DNA of 64,000 nucleotides from contig NZ_SOBE01000005.1 in NCBI RefSeq assembly GCF_004364285.1, positions 124,001 to 188,000 on the forward strand. The letters run 5' to 3'. Under the pieces are notes generated by a model. The model was not told where the DNA came from and ran no database searches. It saw only the letters and a list, made by a program, of their open reading frames with translations. The stretch comes from Frigoribacterium sp. PhB116 (GTDB lineage: Bacteria > Actinomycetota > Actinomycetes > Actinomycetales > Microbacteriaceae). Both the position numbers and the translations under genes were made by a program. Below are positions 26,699-35,685 of the stretch, piece after piece; the first letter of the stretch is position 1, and every line of letters starts with the position of its first letter.

Positions 26699-27403
26699 AT
26701 GAATGGTGACATGTCCTCTATGGATCCCCTTTTCCCCGCCTGGGTGACACCCGTTTCCTGGTTCTTCGTTGGCCTCGGGGTGATCAGCGCAGCCGTTGTG
26801 CTGCTGCAGATCATCACCCGAGGGCGCCACCAGCGAAAGCAAGACCTAGCCATGAACGTCGTCTGGCCGGTAGCTGCTCTGTTCTTGGGCCCAGTTGCAA
26901 TCTGGGCCTATAACCGATGGGGTACGACCAACCCTGCGCGGCCGAACTCAGGGCCGAGCGATGACCAAGAGGCCGCACAGACGATTGCAGGTAGCGCACC
27001 TGGGGGAGCAGCAGCAACTGTCGGTCACTTCATTGGCGTGCCACTTGTGGTCGCTAGCGGCCTCACCATTGCCGGCTCCAACCTCTGGGTGCTCATCATC
27101 GTCATCGCCGCCCTAGCGATCGGCCTCCTCTTCGTTTTCGAATACGCCGTTAGCTCCAGTGCTTCCGGAGGAGCCGGGAAGAGAAACATCGGCGTCATGG
27201 TCATCACCGCCACCCTCACCGTTTTGGCATTCGACATCGGAATGGGGGGATGGATGCTTTTCATGCACTTCGGAAACTTCATGCCTTCTCCGACCGACGT
27301 CCGGTTCTTTTTCCTCATGCAGGTCGGTTTGATCCTCGGACTTGTCACCGCCTACCCAATGGTCAAAGCGCTCCTCCGTCGACGGGCGGCAGCCACCTCA
27401 TAA
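26699..27403 (+). CDS. DUF4396-family multi-pass membrane protein
   Basis: The 234-residue protein has five to six hydrophobic helices and a His/Met-containing helix FDIGMGGWMLFMHFGNFMPS, as in the DUF4396 family. Family members occur near copper and cytochrome genes. MNGDMSSMDPLFPAWVTPVSWF opens the protein. It follows the DUF305 gene after a 181-bp gap and is convergent with lnt. The function is unknown; the Met/His placement suggests a metal-related role. Confidence 0.7.
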   Translation: MNGDMSSMDPLFPAWVTPVSWFFVGLGVISAAVVLLQIITRGRHQRKQDLAMNVVWPVAALFLGPVAIWAYNRWGTTNPARPNSGPSDDQEAAQTIAGSAPGGAAATVGHFIGVPLVVASGLTIAGSNLWVLIIVIAALAIGLLFVFEYAVSSSASGGAGKRNIGVMVITATLTVLAFDIGMGGWMLFMHFGNFMPSPTDVRFFFLMQVGLILGLVTAYPMVKALLRRRAAATS

Positions 27404-27483
27404 CTCTGGGACGGAACTGACGCCCCACCAGGAGCTGTCACAGGAAACGCAACCGTTGCTCACGGATAGACACCTTGGTGTGT

Positions 27484-29049
27484 TTAGGGCACCTTTCTGT
27501 GGCAGCTCCGCGAGGTTAAGCGCGGTCTATGGAGCACGAGAAACGCGCCGATAAGTGACCCAAAGCCCAGAACGGCAAGAGCCGTTTCGATTTCTCCACC
27601 CCAGCGTGCGGCGGGTGTTACCGAGTTTGCAAGCGGCACATCAGCGATGAGGGCGCCAGGAGCGTGCCACGGCAACTCCTTCGAGATTGACCCGTCGGGA
27701 GCGATCACCGCGCTGCGCCCCACGGTGGAGATGTTGACGACGCTTCGCCCCAGTTCGATGGCACGGATCTGGGCGATAGCGAGTTGCTGGGCGCTTTGGT
27801 CGGAGCGTCCGAAGTCGGCGTTGTTGGACGACGAGAACAGCACCTGGGCCCCTTCGGTGACGGACTGGCGGAGTACGTCGTCGTCGACGATGTCGAAGCA
27901 GATGCTTATGCCTACGGGAACTCCAGAGATGTCGAAGATGGGGTCGGTTGTCCCTGGGGTGTAGTCGCGAGCGACCATGTCGACCAGGTCAGGTGCCAGG
28001 GATCGCCAGAACGCCCGGTCGGGGACATACTCCCCGAACGGGACGGGGTGCTTCTTGTCGTAGAAGTCGACAGGGCCGGCGCCTGGCTCCCATTGGATCT
28101 CCGTGTTGTAGGTCTTTCCGTCACGTTCCGTGATGGCCCATCCGATCAGGGGCGCAGCGGTTGCCTGGGCGATCGCATCGAATGTTGCAGCCGTGTCGTT
28201 GTCATCGAGGGGGCTTCGGTCCGTGGCGCCTTCGGGCCAGAGAACAGCATCGAGACGTTCATCGAGAAGGGGCGTGGTGGCGTCTACTTGGGCCTGGGTG
28301 AGGTCCCCGGGGTTGCTGTCGTCGAAGTAGCCCGCTGGGCCATTCCCTTGTACAGCGCCCACCCGCATTGTCCCTGTCTGCGCGAGGGGCCACGCCGGCA
28401 GACCCACGAGCATGGCGGCCGCGGCCACCGGTGCGATCCATTGGCCGGGGTGTCGCAGCGTTCTGGTGCTGACGATCTGCAGAATCATCGCGACAACGAG
28501 GACCATGACGAACCCGACACCAGATATCCCTAGCCACGCGAAGGACTCTCGGAGAGGGCTGGTGGATTGTGACATCGCGGCCCGACCCCAGGAGAACCCG
28601 CCGTACGGCCAGGTGCTCGATACCTCCTCACGGGCACACCACACCGCCGCCACCACGGCAGGGACTCCGAGGCAGGCTCCCCACGGGCCTGGCCACAGTT
28701 GGGGGAGCCATCGATACGCCAGGGTGATTGCCGTGCATCCCGCAGCGAACAGCAATGCCTGCAAGAGAACTAGCGCGGTGATCGGGACGGGCCCGAGGAA
28801 GAGCGCTACCCACTGAATGTGGAAGCCGTAGAACGAAACGCCTGCGACAAGCCCGACAGAGAACGCTGCCCCTGCGCGTCGTCCGGGTAGGGCCGCCAGG
28901 ATCAACCCGATCCCCAGGAAGGCTAGAGGCCACCAGTTCTTGTCGGGAAAGGCGCCATCAAGAACGGCTCCACCTGCCGCCGCGGCCGCGAAAGCAGCAG
29001 GCAACGGCATGACCGCGGGAGCCGTCGATACCTCGACTGGCGGCCTCAT
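27484..29049 (-). CDS. lnt: apolipoprotein N-acyltransferase Lnt
   Basis: The 521-residue enzyme adds a third acyl chain to lipoproteins. It has about seven N-terminal helices and a nitrilase-type catalytic domain with the E-K-C triad visible as VLWPEGATD, DKKHPVPFGEYVP and SICFDIVDDD. The gene ends the long leftward operon and its start overlaps the small membrane gene by four bases. With LspA it gives the island two of the three lipoprotein-maturation steps; no lgt is present in the window. Confidence 0.92.
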   Translation of the reverse strand: MRPPVEVSTAPAVMPLPAAFAAAAAGGAVLDGAFPDKNWWPLAFLGIGLILAALPGRRAGAAFSVGLVAGVSFYGFHIQWVALFLGPVPITALVLLQALLFAAGCTAITLAYRWLPQLWPGPWGACLGVPAVVAAVWCAREEVSSTWPYGGFSWGRAAMSQSTSPLRESFAWLGISGVGFVMVLVVAMILQIVSTRTLRHPGQWIAPVAAAAMLVGLPAWPLAQTGTMRVGAVQGNGPAGYFDDSNPGDLTQAQVDATTPLLDERLDAVLWPEGATDRSPLDDNDTAATFDAIAQATAAPLIGWAITERDGKTYNTEIQWEPGAGPVDFYDKKHPVPFGEYVPDRAFWRSLAPDLVDMVARDYTPGTTDPIFDISGVPVGISICFDIVDDDVLRQSVTEGAQVLFSSSNNADFGRSDQSAQQLAIAQIRAIELGRSVVNISTVGRSAVIAPDGSISKELPWHAPGALIADVPLANSVTPAARWGGEIETALAVLGFGSLIGAFLVLHRPRLTSRSCHRKVP

Positions 29050-29246
29050 GTGCCGTCGGGGTTTTCTGGCGCGTCGCCACGTCGCTGCGCGGCCCGCTCG
29101 CGTTCTTCTTTGTCGATCGCTGCGTAGGCCTGCCGTTCGTTGCGGTCGGCGCGCACGAGTGCCCGGACAACGAACCAGAAGATGAGCCCCACCACCAGGC
29201 TCGGGACGACGGAGAAGATAGCTGAGCCCCAGAACGATTCAGGCAT
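29046..29246 (-). CDS. small single-pass membrane protein
   Basis: A 66-residue protein with one helix (AIFSVVPSLVVGLIFWFVVRAL) followed by a charged cytoplasmic tail (RADRNERQAYAAIDKEERER). It overlaps lnt by four bases, so the gene is likely real and co-translated. It could be a partner or stabiliser of Lnt; this is inference from coupling. Confidence 0.65.
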   Translation of the reverse strand: MPESFWGSAIFSVVPSLVVGLIFWFVVRALVRADRNERQAYAAIDKEERERAAQRRGDAPENPDGT

Positions 29247-29314
29247 GAGTGGCGTCCTTCGTTGTGACGGTTGGATGAGGGAGGCACAGGGCCCTTGCCG
29301 GTGGCGGAAGCGTT

Positions 29315-30262
29315 CTAGTCATCTCGGCCACCACGGTTGATAGTCCTGAGGTAGGCGTTGTAGTCGTCGAGCTCGGTGTCGCCCTCGACGTCGGCCCGTC
29401 TCGCCGCTCGTGCGGCTTTTCGGGTGTCCTGGCGCTGCCAGCGGGCAAGGCTGACGAGAAGGATCGCCACGACGGGGAGTTCCCCGTACGTCCACACCAG
29501 GGCACCGGCGAGCTGCTGATCGCGGAGGGCATCAATGCCAAGGCTGGGGGAAGGGGAGCTGAACGCTGCAACGAGGGGGCTGCTGCTGAAGATGAGGGTG
29601 AGGCCGAAGGCGGCGTGGATCTGCATCTCGAGGAACGCGTCGAAGACCCGAATGACGTAGGACGTCTGTCGAGGCAGCGGGTCTGTGGACACCAGGGGAA
29701 CCATGATCACCACGCCCACAGCGACGAAGCCGATTTGCAGGGCCGCTCGTCCCACTTCCGTGGCGAGGAGCGCGTCGATGGCGCCGGTCAGGTAGAGCCC
29801 GAACAGCGGAACCAGCAGCAGAGGGAACACGGCGATCGGGTTCACGACTGCACGGGCGAAGCTCGATCTGAGCGACCCGACAGCTGCCCGAAGTGCGACA
29901 AGTCCTACGCCGTGCCGGGGCAGGCCGCGCAGGAGCACCGTTCCTGGTCGTCCGAGGATGAGCAGCGGCGGCACGATCATCAGCAGCGTCAGCTGCTGGA
30001 ACATGAACGCCGAGAACAGTTCCAGGCTGTAGGTCTGCACCCCCGTTGCGGTGACCAGGACGATGAGTACGCAACCCAGAACGAACACCGCTGCCTGTCC
30101 GACACCAGGGCCACGCCGGCCAGGAGCAAGGGCCCGGTCTCGGCGTCGCGCCCGGCGAAACAGGAGCACGTAGCCGGCTGCCAACAGGGTGGCGCCGATC
30201 GCGACGGGGGACACTGGTCCCTGGGCCCAGCCCAGCAGAACGGCGAGGTCAAGTGCCGGCAT
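29315..30262 (-). CDS. ctaG: CtaG/caa3-type cytochrome oxidase assembly protein
   Basis: The 315-residue membrane protein has about seven helices and the pattern of caa3-type CtaG: FSAFMFQQLTLLMIVPPLLI, LGRPGTVLLRGLP, and DAFLEMQIHAAFGLTLI, ending in a basic cytoplasmic tail. CtaG-like proteins deliver or handle copper for cytochrome oxidase. Its start lies one base from the stop of the upstream DUF3093 gene. Confidence 0.85.
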   Translation of the reverse strand: MPALDLAVLLGWAQGPVSPVAIGATLLAAGYVLLFRRARRRDRALAPGRRGPGVGQAAVFVLGCVLIVLVTATGVQTYSLELFSAFMFQQLTLLMIVPPLLILGRPGTVLLRGLPRHGVGLVALRAAVGSLRSSFARAVVNPIAVFPLLLVPLFGLYLTGAIDALLATEVGRAALQIGFVAVGVVIMVPLVSTDPLPRQTSYVIRVFDAFLEMQIHAAFGLTLIFSSSPLVAAFSSPSPSLGIDALRDQQLAGALVWTYGELPVVAILLVSLARWQRQDTRKAARAARRADVEGDTELDDYNAYLRTINRGGRDD

Positions 30263-30263
30263 C

Positions 30264-30728
30264 TCAGGCGCCCTCGTTCGAGCGGGTCACCGTGGCCAGG
30301 GCTGCTGCGAGTTCGTCGGGGTGCCGGGTGGATACGAGCCAGTACGGTGCCGGGTCTGTCTCGTCGAGAAGCTCGATCTTCACCACCGGATGCACCCATC
30401 CCCGGAATAGCGTCCACGCCCGGGCGTCCAAGCGGGGCCCGCGTTGTTGTGTGGCGTCTCCGCCGGTGTAGGTGGTGACTGTCCCGATCTCGTCGGGTGT
30501 GAGGCGGGCGGCGCCGGCGAAGAACCCATCTGGGGTGACCTGGACGACGGGCGAGGTGCCGATGAAGGCGGCGACAGAGCCGAGGTAGAGGACGGCCGCG
30601 ACGATGATTCCGGCGGTGATGTTGATGGGGAGGAATACCAAGAAGGTGGCGGGGATCACCAGCACGATCGCGAGGTAAAACGCCGGCGAGGGGGTGAGTC
30701 GTTCGCGGTGCAGAGGAAGGGAAGTCAT
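30264..30728 (-). CDS. DUF3093-like membrane protein
   Basis: The 154-residue protein has two closely spaced N-terminal helices (AFYLAIVLVIPATFLVFLPI and ITAGIIVAAVLYLGSVAAFI) and a C-terminal domain with PYWLVSTRHPDELAAAL, which is the DUF3093 pattern. It sits between ccdA and ctaG in a leftward operon. ATG 30728 fits the protein best; the longer frame overlaps ccdA in another phase. The function is unknown. Confidence 0.7.
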   Translation of the reverse strand: MTSLPLHRERLTPSPAFYLAIVLVIPATFLVFLPINITAGIIVAAVLYLGSVAAFIGTSPVVQVTPDGFFAGAARLTPDEIGTVTTYTGGDATQQRGPRLDARAWTLFRGWVHPVVKIELLDETDPAPYWLVSTRHPDELAAALATVTRSNEGA

Positions 30729-30742
30729 GGGTTCCTGGTCGG

Positions 30743-31480
30743 TCAGAGGGGCAGGACGAAGCCGTTGATGAGGCCTTGGAGCTGGTAGACCAGGGCGGTC
30801 CAGATGCCGGTGGCCATGGCGATGCCGACGGCGATGAGGACGGCGCCGCCGGCGAGGTTGATGGTCCGGATGTGGCGTTTGACGAACGCCACAGATCCGG
30901 TCACCCAGGACAGGCCCAGGGCGACCAGCACGAAGGGCAACCCGAGACCTAAGCAGTACGCCAACCCGAGGAGGGCCCCGCGTCCTGCGGAGCCACTGCT
31001 GAGGCTGAGAGCCGAGATCGCGGCAAGGGTCGGCCCGAAACACGGGGTCCATCCCAAGCCGAAGACGACTCCGAGAAGCGGTGCGCCGGCAAGGCCGGTT
31101 ACTGGCCGCCACCGCGGAGTCAAGGAGCGTTGCAGGAAGCTGACCTGTCCGATGAACACCAGCCCCATCAGGATCACGACGATTCCGAGGATGCGGGTGA
31201 CGAGGCCCTGCCACTGGATCAGCCACACACTCAGCGCCCCAAACAGGGCCCCGTAGGCGATGAACACTGCAGCGAACCCCGCCACAAACAGGCCCACTCC
31301 GATCAGGAGCCGTCTTTTACCTGTCTTCGCGGTGGGGTCGGCGAGCCCCCCGACGTAGCCGAGGTAGCCAGGGACCAGGGGCAGAACGCAGGGGCTCACG
31401 AAAGAGACCAGCCCGGCCAGGAGGGCGATCGGGACGGCAAGGAGGAGCTGGCCGTCGAAGACGGTGTCGGCGAGGTTCAC
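30743..31480 (-). CDS. ccdA: CcdA-type thiol-reductant transporter
   Basis: The 245-residue protein has six helices and the family Cys residues in [19 protein letters not shown] and [11 protein letters not shown]. CcdA passes electrons from cytoplasmic thioredoxin to extracytoplasmic thiol proteins. It starts at GTG 31480 overlapping the stop of the TlpA gene, its obvious redox partner. In this setting it probably keeps copper-handling cysteines reduced. Confidence 0.93.
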   Translation of the reverse strand: MNLADTVFDGQLLLAVPIALLAGLVSFVSPCVLPLVPGYLGYVGGLADPTAKTGKRRLLIGVGLFVAGFAAVFIAYGALFGALSVWLIQWQGLVTRILGIVVILMGLVFIGQVSFLQRSLTPRWRPVTGLAGAPLLGVVFGLGWTPCFGPTLAAISALSLSSGSAGRGALLGLAYCLGLGLPFVLVALGLSWVTGSVAFVKRHIRTINLAGGAVLIAVGIAMATGIWTALVYQLQGLINGFVLPL

Positions 31481-32082
31481 GGGGTCTCGTCGAGGACGGT
31501 GGTGATGAGGGAGTTGAGGATGGATTTCTCGGCTCGGCCGGTAATCCGGGCGGCTGCCCGGCCCTCTCGGTCGACGACGATCGTGGTGGGAACGGCGTTC
31601 GGGGACACCTGGCCGGCGAAGGCCAGCTGCACGGCGCCGTCGTTCGCGTCGATAACGGACGGGTAGGTGATGTCGAACCGCTTGGCAAAAGCAACCGCGG
31701 TGTCCGCTTGATCGCGGATGTTCACTCCGATGAAGGAGACGTCTTGGTCCTGGTACTGCTGGTGCAACGCTTCAAGATCGGGTGCTTCGGCTCGGCACGG
31801 GGGACAAGCGGCGTACCAGAAATTGACCACCATCACGTCGCCGTCGTAGTCGGCTGAGTCCAGCGGTTCGCCGAGGTCCGTGGTGCTGGTGAAGGAGATC
31901 GGTTCACCCCTGTTGGCCGGAGGGATCTCCACCACGGTGCCGTCGCCGCCGATGTAGTTCTTCGCGGACCCGTCCGCGTACTGTTCCGCGACAGAATCGC
32001 TCGAGCCGCAACCCGACGTGACGATGGCCACCGTGGCGACCAGCGCGGCGGCGACAAAGGTTCGGATGGTGTGATGTGTCAT
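31477..32082 (-). CDS. TlpA/ResA-family thiol-disulfide lipoprotein
   Basis: The 201-residue protein has a lipobox (VTSGC, Cys at about residue 25) and a thioredoxin-like domain with the active site CPPC in [17 protein letters not shown]. The cis-Pro loop reads AVPTTIVVD. It is coupled on both sides to copD and ccdA. Its role is reduction of extracytoplasmic disulfides, such as those of copper proteins or oxidase subunits. Confidence 0.92.
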   Translation of the reverse strand: MTHHTIRTFVAAALVATVAIVTSGCGSSDSVAEQYADGSAKNYIGGDGTVVEIPPANRGEPISFTSTTDLGEPLDSADYDGDVMVVNFWYAACPPCRAEAPDLEALHQQYQDQDVSFIGVNIRDQADTAVAFAKRFDITYPSVIDANDGAVQLAFAGQVSPNAVPTTIVVDREGRAAARITGRAEKSILNSLITTVLDETP

Positions 32083-34001
32083 GAATGTGAGTCCTCCGAA
32101 GTAAGGGACGGGGTGGCGGCGCGGGGCCCGGTGAGAGCACGGAGGGCCAGGACTGCCGCGGTGAGAGCTGTGGTGGCGGCGCTGATGAGGAGGATGACGC
32201 TCCCGAGGCGCTGATCGGCGTCGGCGGCGGGGTGTCCGCCGGGGTTCATCGTCTTAAACCAGTCGAGCATCACGGTCGACCCCAAAAGAGTCACCGCGGT
32301 ACCCGCAAGAGCACCCGCGGCGAGGCCGCCGATCAGGGCGATGTCGCCAGCTCTGCGGCCGGTCAGTGCCCGTCGGAGAGCGGACCCCAGCACGGCGCCA
32401 GCGACAACGACAGCCGTCAGGACGACGACACGTCCGAGGGGCTCGGTCACCGCCCAGCGCATGCCCGCCGGGATCATGGCCAGCACCACGGTCACCAGCA
32501 CGACCAGGCCGACCCCGAGCGGGCTGTCGTCGAACAGGCCCAGGGGCCGGCGAAGGAGGAACGTGGCCCACTCTCGGGGGCCTCTCGTCCCGTCTTCTCT
32601 GAGTCTGAGGGTCGCTAGAGCAAGATGCCCCGGGCGTCCCTGAGCGATGCAGGCCCCCGCGAGCAGAAGCGCCACGATCGTCAGTACGTAGGAGCTGAGG
32701 AGGTACGTGGCGTAGATCGACAGCGGACCACACGTCACCCACAGGACGACGAGCAGGCCCGCTAGGAAGGGCGCACTGCGATGCCACGGCCAGGGCGTCC
32801 CGGCCCGGCGTTGCGCACGGGTGGCGAGGAGGTAGGTCGCTGCGGAGAAGATGATGAGGAGGAGCCAGAAGGGATCTGGTTGACCTTGGAACACGGTGAC
32901 CCAGCTCGGCGGTGCAGGGAAGACCGACCCGGTGAGGGATTCAGCCGCGGTCACTGGACCCGTCTCGTAGATCTCTTGCTCAGCGCCAGGAGGCGCGGTG
33001 CGGGCGAGGACGCCGGCAAGACCGGACGCGACACCCATGAACGTGACCTCCACGGCAGCTAGAGCCCAGAAGAGACGCGTTCGGCCGGTGTGGATGTGCG
33101 GCAGCAGCCACGTGCGGAAGAGGGCAGCGAGGATGCCGGCGAGGACCAATACAACGACCTTGCCGAGGACGATGAGGCCGTAGGAGGTGGTGGTGAGCGT
33201 TGCGGGGTCGGTGATGCGGATGGTGGCACTGACGAGGCCCGAGAGTGCCACGGCGACGAAGGCCGCGAACGCGATTGCCGAGTAGCGGCGGAGGACGACG
33301 GGGAACAGGTGGCCGGGGAGGGTTCGTCTGAGCCAGACGAGGGCGACGAGGCCGCCGACCCAGGTGGATGCGAATAGGACGTGCATCAGGATCGACACAA
33401 CCGCGAGGTTGTGGGACGCCGAACCCGCTGCATGCCCTTGCTGGGCCAGAGGTATCAGGGCCAAGGCGCTCACCCCCGCGAGGGCTGCTGCGTGTCCGGG
33501 GGATTGGGTGAGTGACGCCCACACGGTGACGAGGACTGCTGCGGCAATGGTGGTCGTCCACGCCTGGCCGAGCTCGATGCCGGTGCTGTAGAAGGAGAAT
33601 TGCGACCAGAAAGCGGCAGTTCCTGCTTCGTTAAGGGGAACGCCGCTGATGTTGGCGAACGTGAACACGCTGGCAACGAAGCCCGCGATGGCCCAGACAG
33701 CAGCTGAGCTGCGCAGCAGGCGGAACAGGCTTCGCCGTGAGGGCTCGTGAACGGGGACGGCGGCGGCCAGGAGGAACGCAGTACCCAACGCGATCGCGGC
33801 CGCACTGTTGCTGATGGTCTTGCTGACCGCATACCCAGACCTGACGATTTCTCCTGGGTCCACGATCAGCACGATTTCGCTTGATTTCACCGCCACCAGC
33901 AAAACCGCGACGGTCGCCAGGGCCGCAATCGCGGCCACAACCAGGGTGATTCCTGGTCGGGGATTGCTCGTGATGCGGCGAGCATGAAGTGGCGTGCTCA
34001 C
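32079..34001 (-). CDS. copD: CopD / cytochrome oxidase assembly fusion membrane protein
   Basis: The 640-residue protein has about 14-16 helices. The first half contains the CopD-type copper-import/handling domain (HVLFASTWVGGLVALVWLRR, FAAFVAVALSGLVSATIRI). The second half resembles CtaG in broad layout but without the usual well-conserved His/Met blocks, so it may be degenerate. Start and stop overlap copC and the TlpA gene by four bases each. CopC-CopD pairs move copper across the cytoplasmic membrane. Confidence 0.85.
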   Translation of the reverse strand: MSTPLHARRITSNPRPGITLVVAAIAALATVAVLLVAVKSSEIVLIVDPGEIVRSGYAVSKTISNSAAAIALGTAFLLAAAVPVHEPSRRSLFRLLRSSAAVWAIAGFVASVFTFANISGVPLNEAGTAAFWSQFSFYSTGIELGQAWTTTIAAAVLVTVWASLTQSPGHAAALAGVSALALIPLAQQGHAAGSASHNLAVVSILMHVLFASTWVGGLVALVWLRRTLPGHLFPVVLRRYSAIAFAAFVAVALSGLVSATIRITDPATLTTTSYGLIVLGKVVVLVLAGILAALFRTWLLPHIHTGRTRLFWALAAVEVTFMGVASGLAGVLARTAPPGAEQEIYETGPVTAAESLTGSVFPAPPSWVTVFQGQPDPFWLLLIIFSAATYLLATRAQRRAGTPWPWHRSAPFLAGLLVVLWVTCGPLSIYATYLLSSYVLTIVALLLAGACIAQGRPGHLALATLRLREDGTRGPREWATFLLRRPLGLFDDSPLGVGLVVLVTVVLAMIPAGMRWAVTEPLGRVVVLTAVVVAGAVLGSALRRALTGRRAGDIALIGGLAAGALAGTAVTLLGSTVMLDWFKTMNPGGHPAADADQRLGSVILLISAATTALTAAVLALRALTGPRAATPSLTSEDSHS

Positions 34002-34669
34002 TCCTCAGTGCCAGCTGTCTCCGGGGCCGCTATCTCGGCCTTCTTCCGGCGGCGGGCTCGAAGGAGGCGGACCACGATCAAGGGAATCAACATCAACGCA
34101 GCGAATGTCGTCACCCCAATGATGAGTGGAATGCTGTTGGTCGAGGCGGGCCCAGCGGCCGTCTGAGTCGGATCTGGTGCCGTCGGTTCTGCCGTGGCGG
34201 AGGGCGAAGCGGCGGGTGTGCTCGCGGCGGGGGCCGGTGTCGTAGGGGCAGCTGCGGCGACGGGGCCGGCGTAGGTAAAGGTGTAGGTGCCGGAGATGGT
34301 GTGTCCGTCACTCGACACGCTCTGCCACGTCACGGTGTGGAGACCTGCCTCGGTGACCTCGACGGGAACAGAGAGGGTTGTTCCTTCCGCCACGGGGGCG
34401 CCTGTGGTGATGGAAGTCCCGGCGGGGTCGGTGACGTTCAACGCGATGGCGTTCGCGAACTCAGCCAACGGTGTTTCCGAGAATGTCAGGGTCACCGAGG
34501 ACAGTTCGGTCGTCACGGTCTCATCAGCCGCGGGAACTGCTTGGGCGAGTGCGTCATGGGCGGCAGCGGGCCGAGCGTCCAGGACGGCGAGGCCAGCAGC
34601 GAGGCCAGCAGCGAGGGCGAGCATGACGAACAGTGCCGTCACGAGGTTTCGAAGAGGGGGGAAGGTCAT
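33998..34669 (-). CDS. copC: CopC-family copper-binding protein, membrane-anchored
   Basis: The 223-residue protein has a signal peptide ending AAAHDALAQAVP, so the mature N-terminus would begin with His, a known Cu(II) ligand in CopC. The second ligand region is SVSSDGHTISGTYTFTY. A Pro/Ala/Thr linker and a C-terminal helix (NSIPLIIGVTTFAALMLIPLI) anchor it, with an Arg-rich tail. It is coupled to copD and likely hands copper to it. Confidence 0.92.
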   Translation of the reverse strand: MTFPPLRNLVTALFVMLALAAGLAAGLAVLDARPAAAHDALAQAVPAADETVTTELSSVTLTFSETPLAEFANAIALNVTDPAGTSITTGAPVAEGTTLSVPVEVTEAGLHTVTWQSVSSDGHTISGTYTFTYAGPVAAAAPTTPAPAASTPAASPSATAEPTAPDPTQTAAGPASTNSIPLIIGVTTFAALMLIPLIVVRLLRARRRKKAEIAAPETAGTEE

Positions 34670-34677
34670 GGGCTTTC

Positions 34678-35016
34678 TCAGTTCTCGGGGCAGGTGAAGG
34701 TGCCGAAGGCGCCGTCGTGGTCGCCGGGGCCGAGCTCGGCGCAGACACCGGTCTGGCCGGCAAAGACGGCTTGGAAGTAGATGACCCCAGCGACGAACGC
34801 CGCAGTCGTGGCCAGGCCAACGATCATCCCGACCAAAGCGACCGTGTTCTTTTCACCTGCTCGACGCGAGCGGATGAACGCGACAAGGCTGACGACGAAA
34901 CCGACCGGGCCTGCGATGCAGGCCAGCAGCAGCCCGAGGACGGCCAGCGTGCGGAGGTTCGGCGGGGGAGCAGCGACGGGTTGCGCTTTCCGGGCGCGCC
35001 CGCGGTTCCTAGCCAC
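34678..35016 (-). CDS. DUF4190-like small membrane protein
   Basis: The 112-residue protein has two helices (LAVLGLLLACIAGPVGFVVS and VALVGMIVGLATTAAFVAGV), a cytoplasmic basic N-terminus, and a short outside tail with two Cys (VCAELGPG and FTCPEN). It overlaps the end of the DsbA-like gene by eight bases. The two Cys could form a disulfide made by that neighbour. The function is unknown. Confidence 0.65.
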   Translation of the reverse strand: MARNRGRARKAQPVAAPPPNLRTLAVLGLLLACIAGPVGFVVSLVAFIRSRRAGEKNTVALVGMIVGLATTAAFVAGVIYFQAVFAGQTGVCAELGPGDHDGAFGTFTCPEN

Positions 35017-35683
35017 CGGCGACTGCGCTTTCCACTGCCTTGTCGAGGTCGTCGACGGCGGTGAGTTCGATCATCTGACCGTCGACAAAGAACGTCGGGG
35101 TGCCGGTGACTCCGAGCGCGGTGCCCTCCGCCCGGTCGGCGACCACACGCTCCAGGGTCGCCGGGTCGGCCACCGCCTCGTCGAACGCCGCCATGTCGAG
35201 CCCAAGGTCCTCAGCGAACGTACGGAACAGGGCTGCTTCTGATTCCTGCTTCTCGCCCCATTCGGCCTGGGTCTCGTACATGCGGCCGTACATCGCCTCG
35301 AGCTGGCCCTGCTCGGCAGCGGCCTCGACGGCAACGGCCGCGTTCTCAGAGTTCCGGTGCGACGGGATCGGGAAGTAGCGGACCGCGACGTTGATCTGCC
35401 CGGCGTACTTCTCCCGGACCTGCTCCACGTACGGGTACATGGCCGCGCACGACTCGCACTCGAAGTCCAGGAACTCCACGACGGTGACGGCATCACCCTC
35501 CACCTGGTCGAGGTAGCGGGTGTCATCACGAACGACCTCCGCATTGGCCGGTGCGATCGTGGGGTCGGCCGCGAGGGGTTGCGCGGTGTCGGTGCGGGTG
35601 CTGTTAAAGATGATGACCGTGACAACGACAGCGGCTGTGACGATGAGCGCGATGACGGCGACGATGAACTGGTTTTTGACCAT
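35009..35683 (-). CDS. DsbA-family thioredoxin-fold protein, membrane-anchored
   Basis: The 224-residue protein has a signal anchor (FIVAVIALIVTAAVVVTVII) and a DsbA-like domain with active site CESC in EFLDFECESCAAMYPYV and cis-Pro loop VTGTPTFFVDG. It would oxidise or isomerise disulfides outside the membrane. ATG 35683 follows two bases after the stop of the M23 gene. Together with TlpA and CcdA it gives the operon oxidising and reducing thiol branches. Confidence 0.88.
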   Translation of the reverse strand: MVKNQFIVAVIALIVTAAVVVTVIIFNSTRTDTAQPLAADPTIAPANAEVVRDDTRYLDQVEGDAVTVVEFLDFECESCAAMYPYVEQVREKYAGQINVAVRYFPIPSHRNSENAAVAVEAAAEQGQLEAMYGRMYETQAEWGEKQESEAALFRTFAEDLGLDMAAFDEAVADPATLERVVADRAEGTALGVTGTPTFFVDGQMIELTAVDDLDKAVESAVAGG

Positions 35684-35685
35684 GG

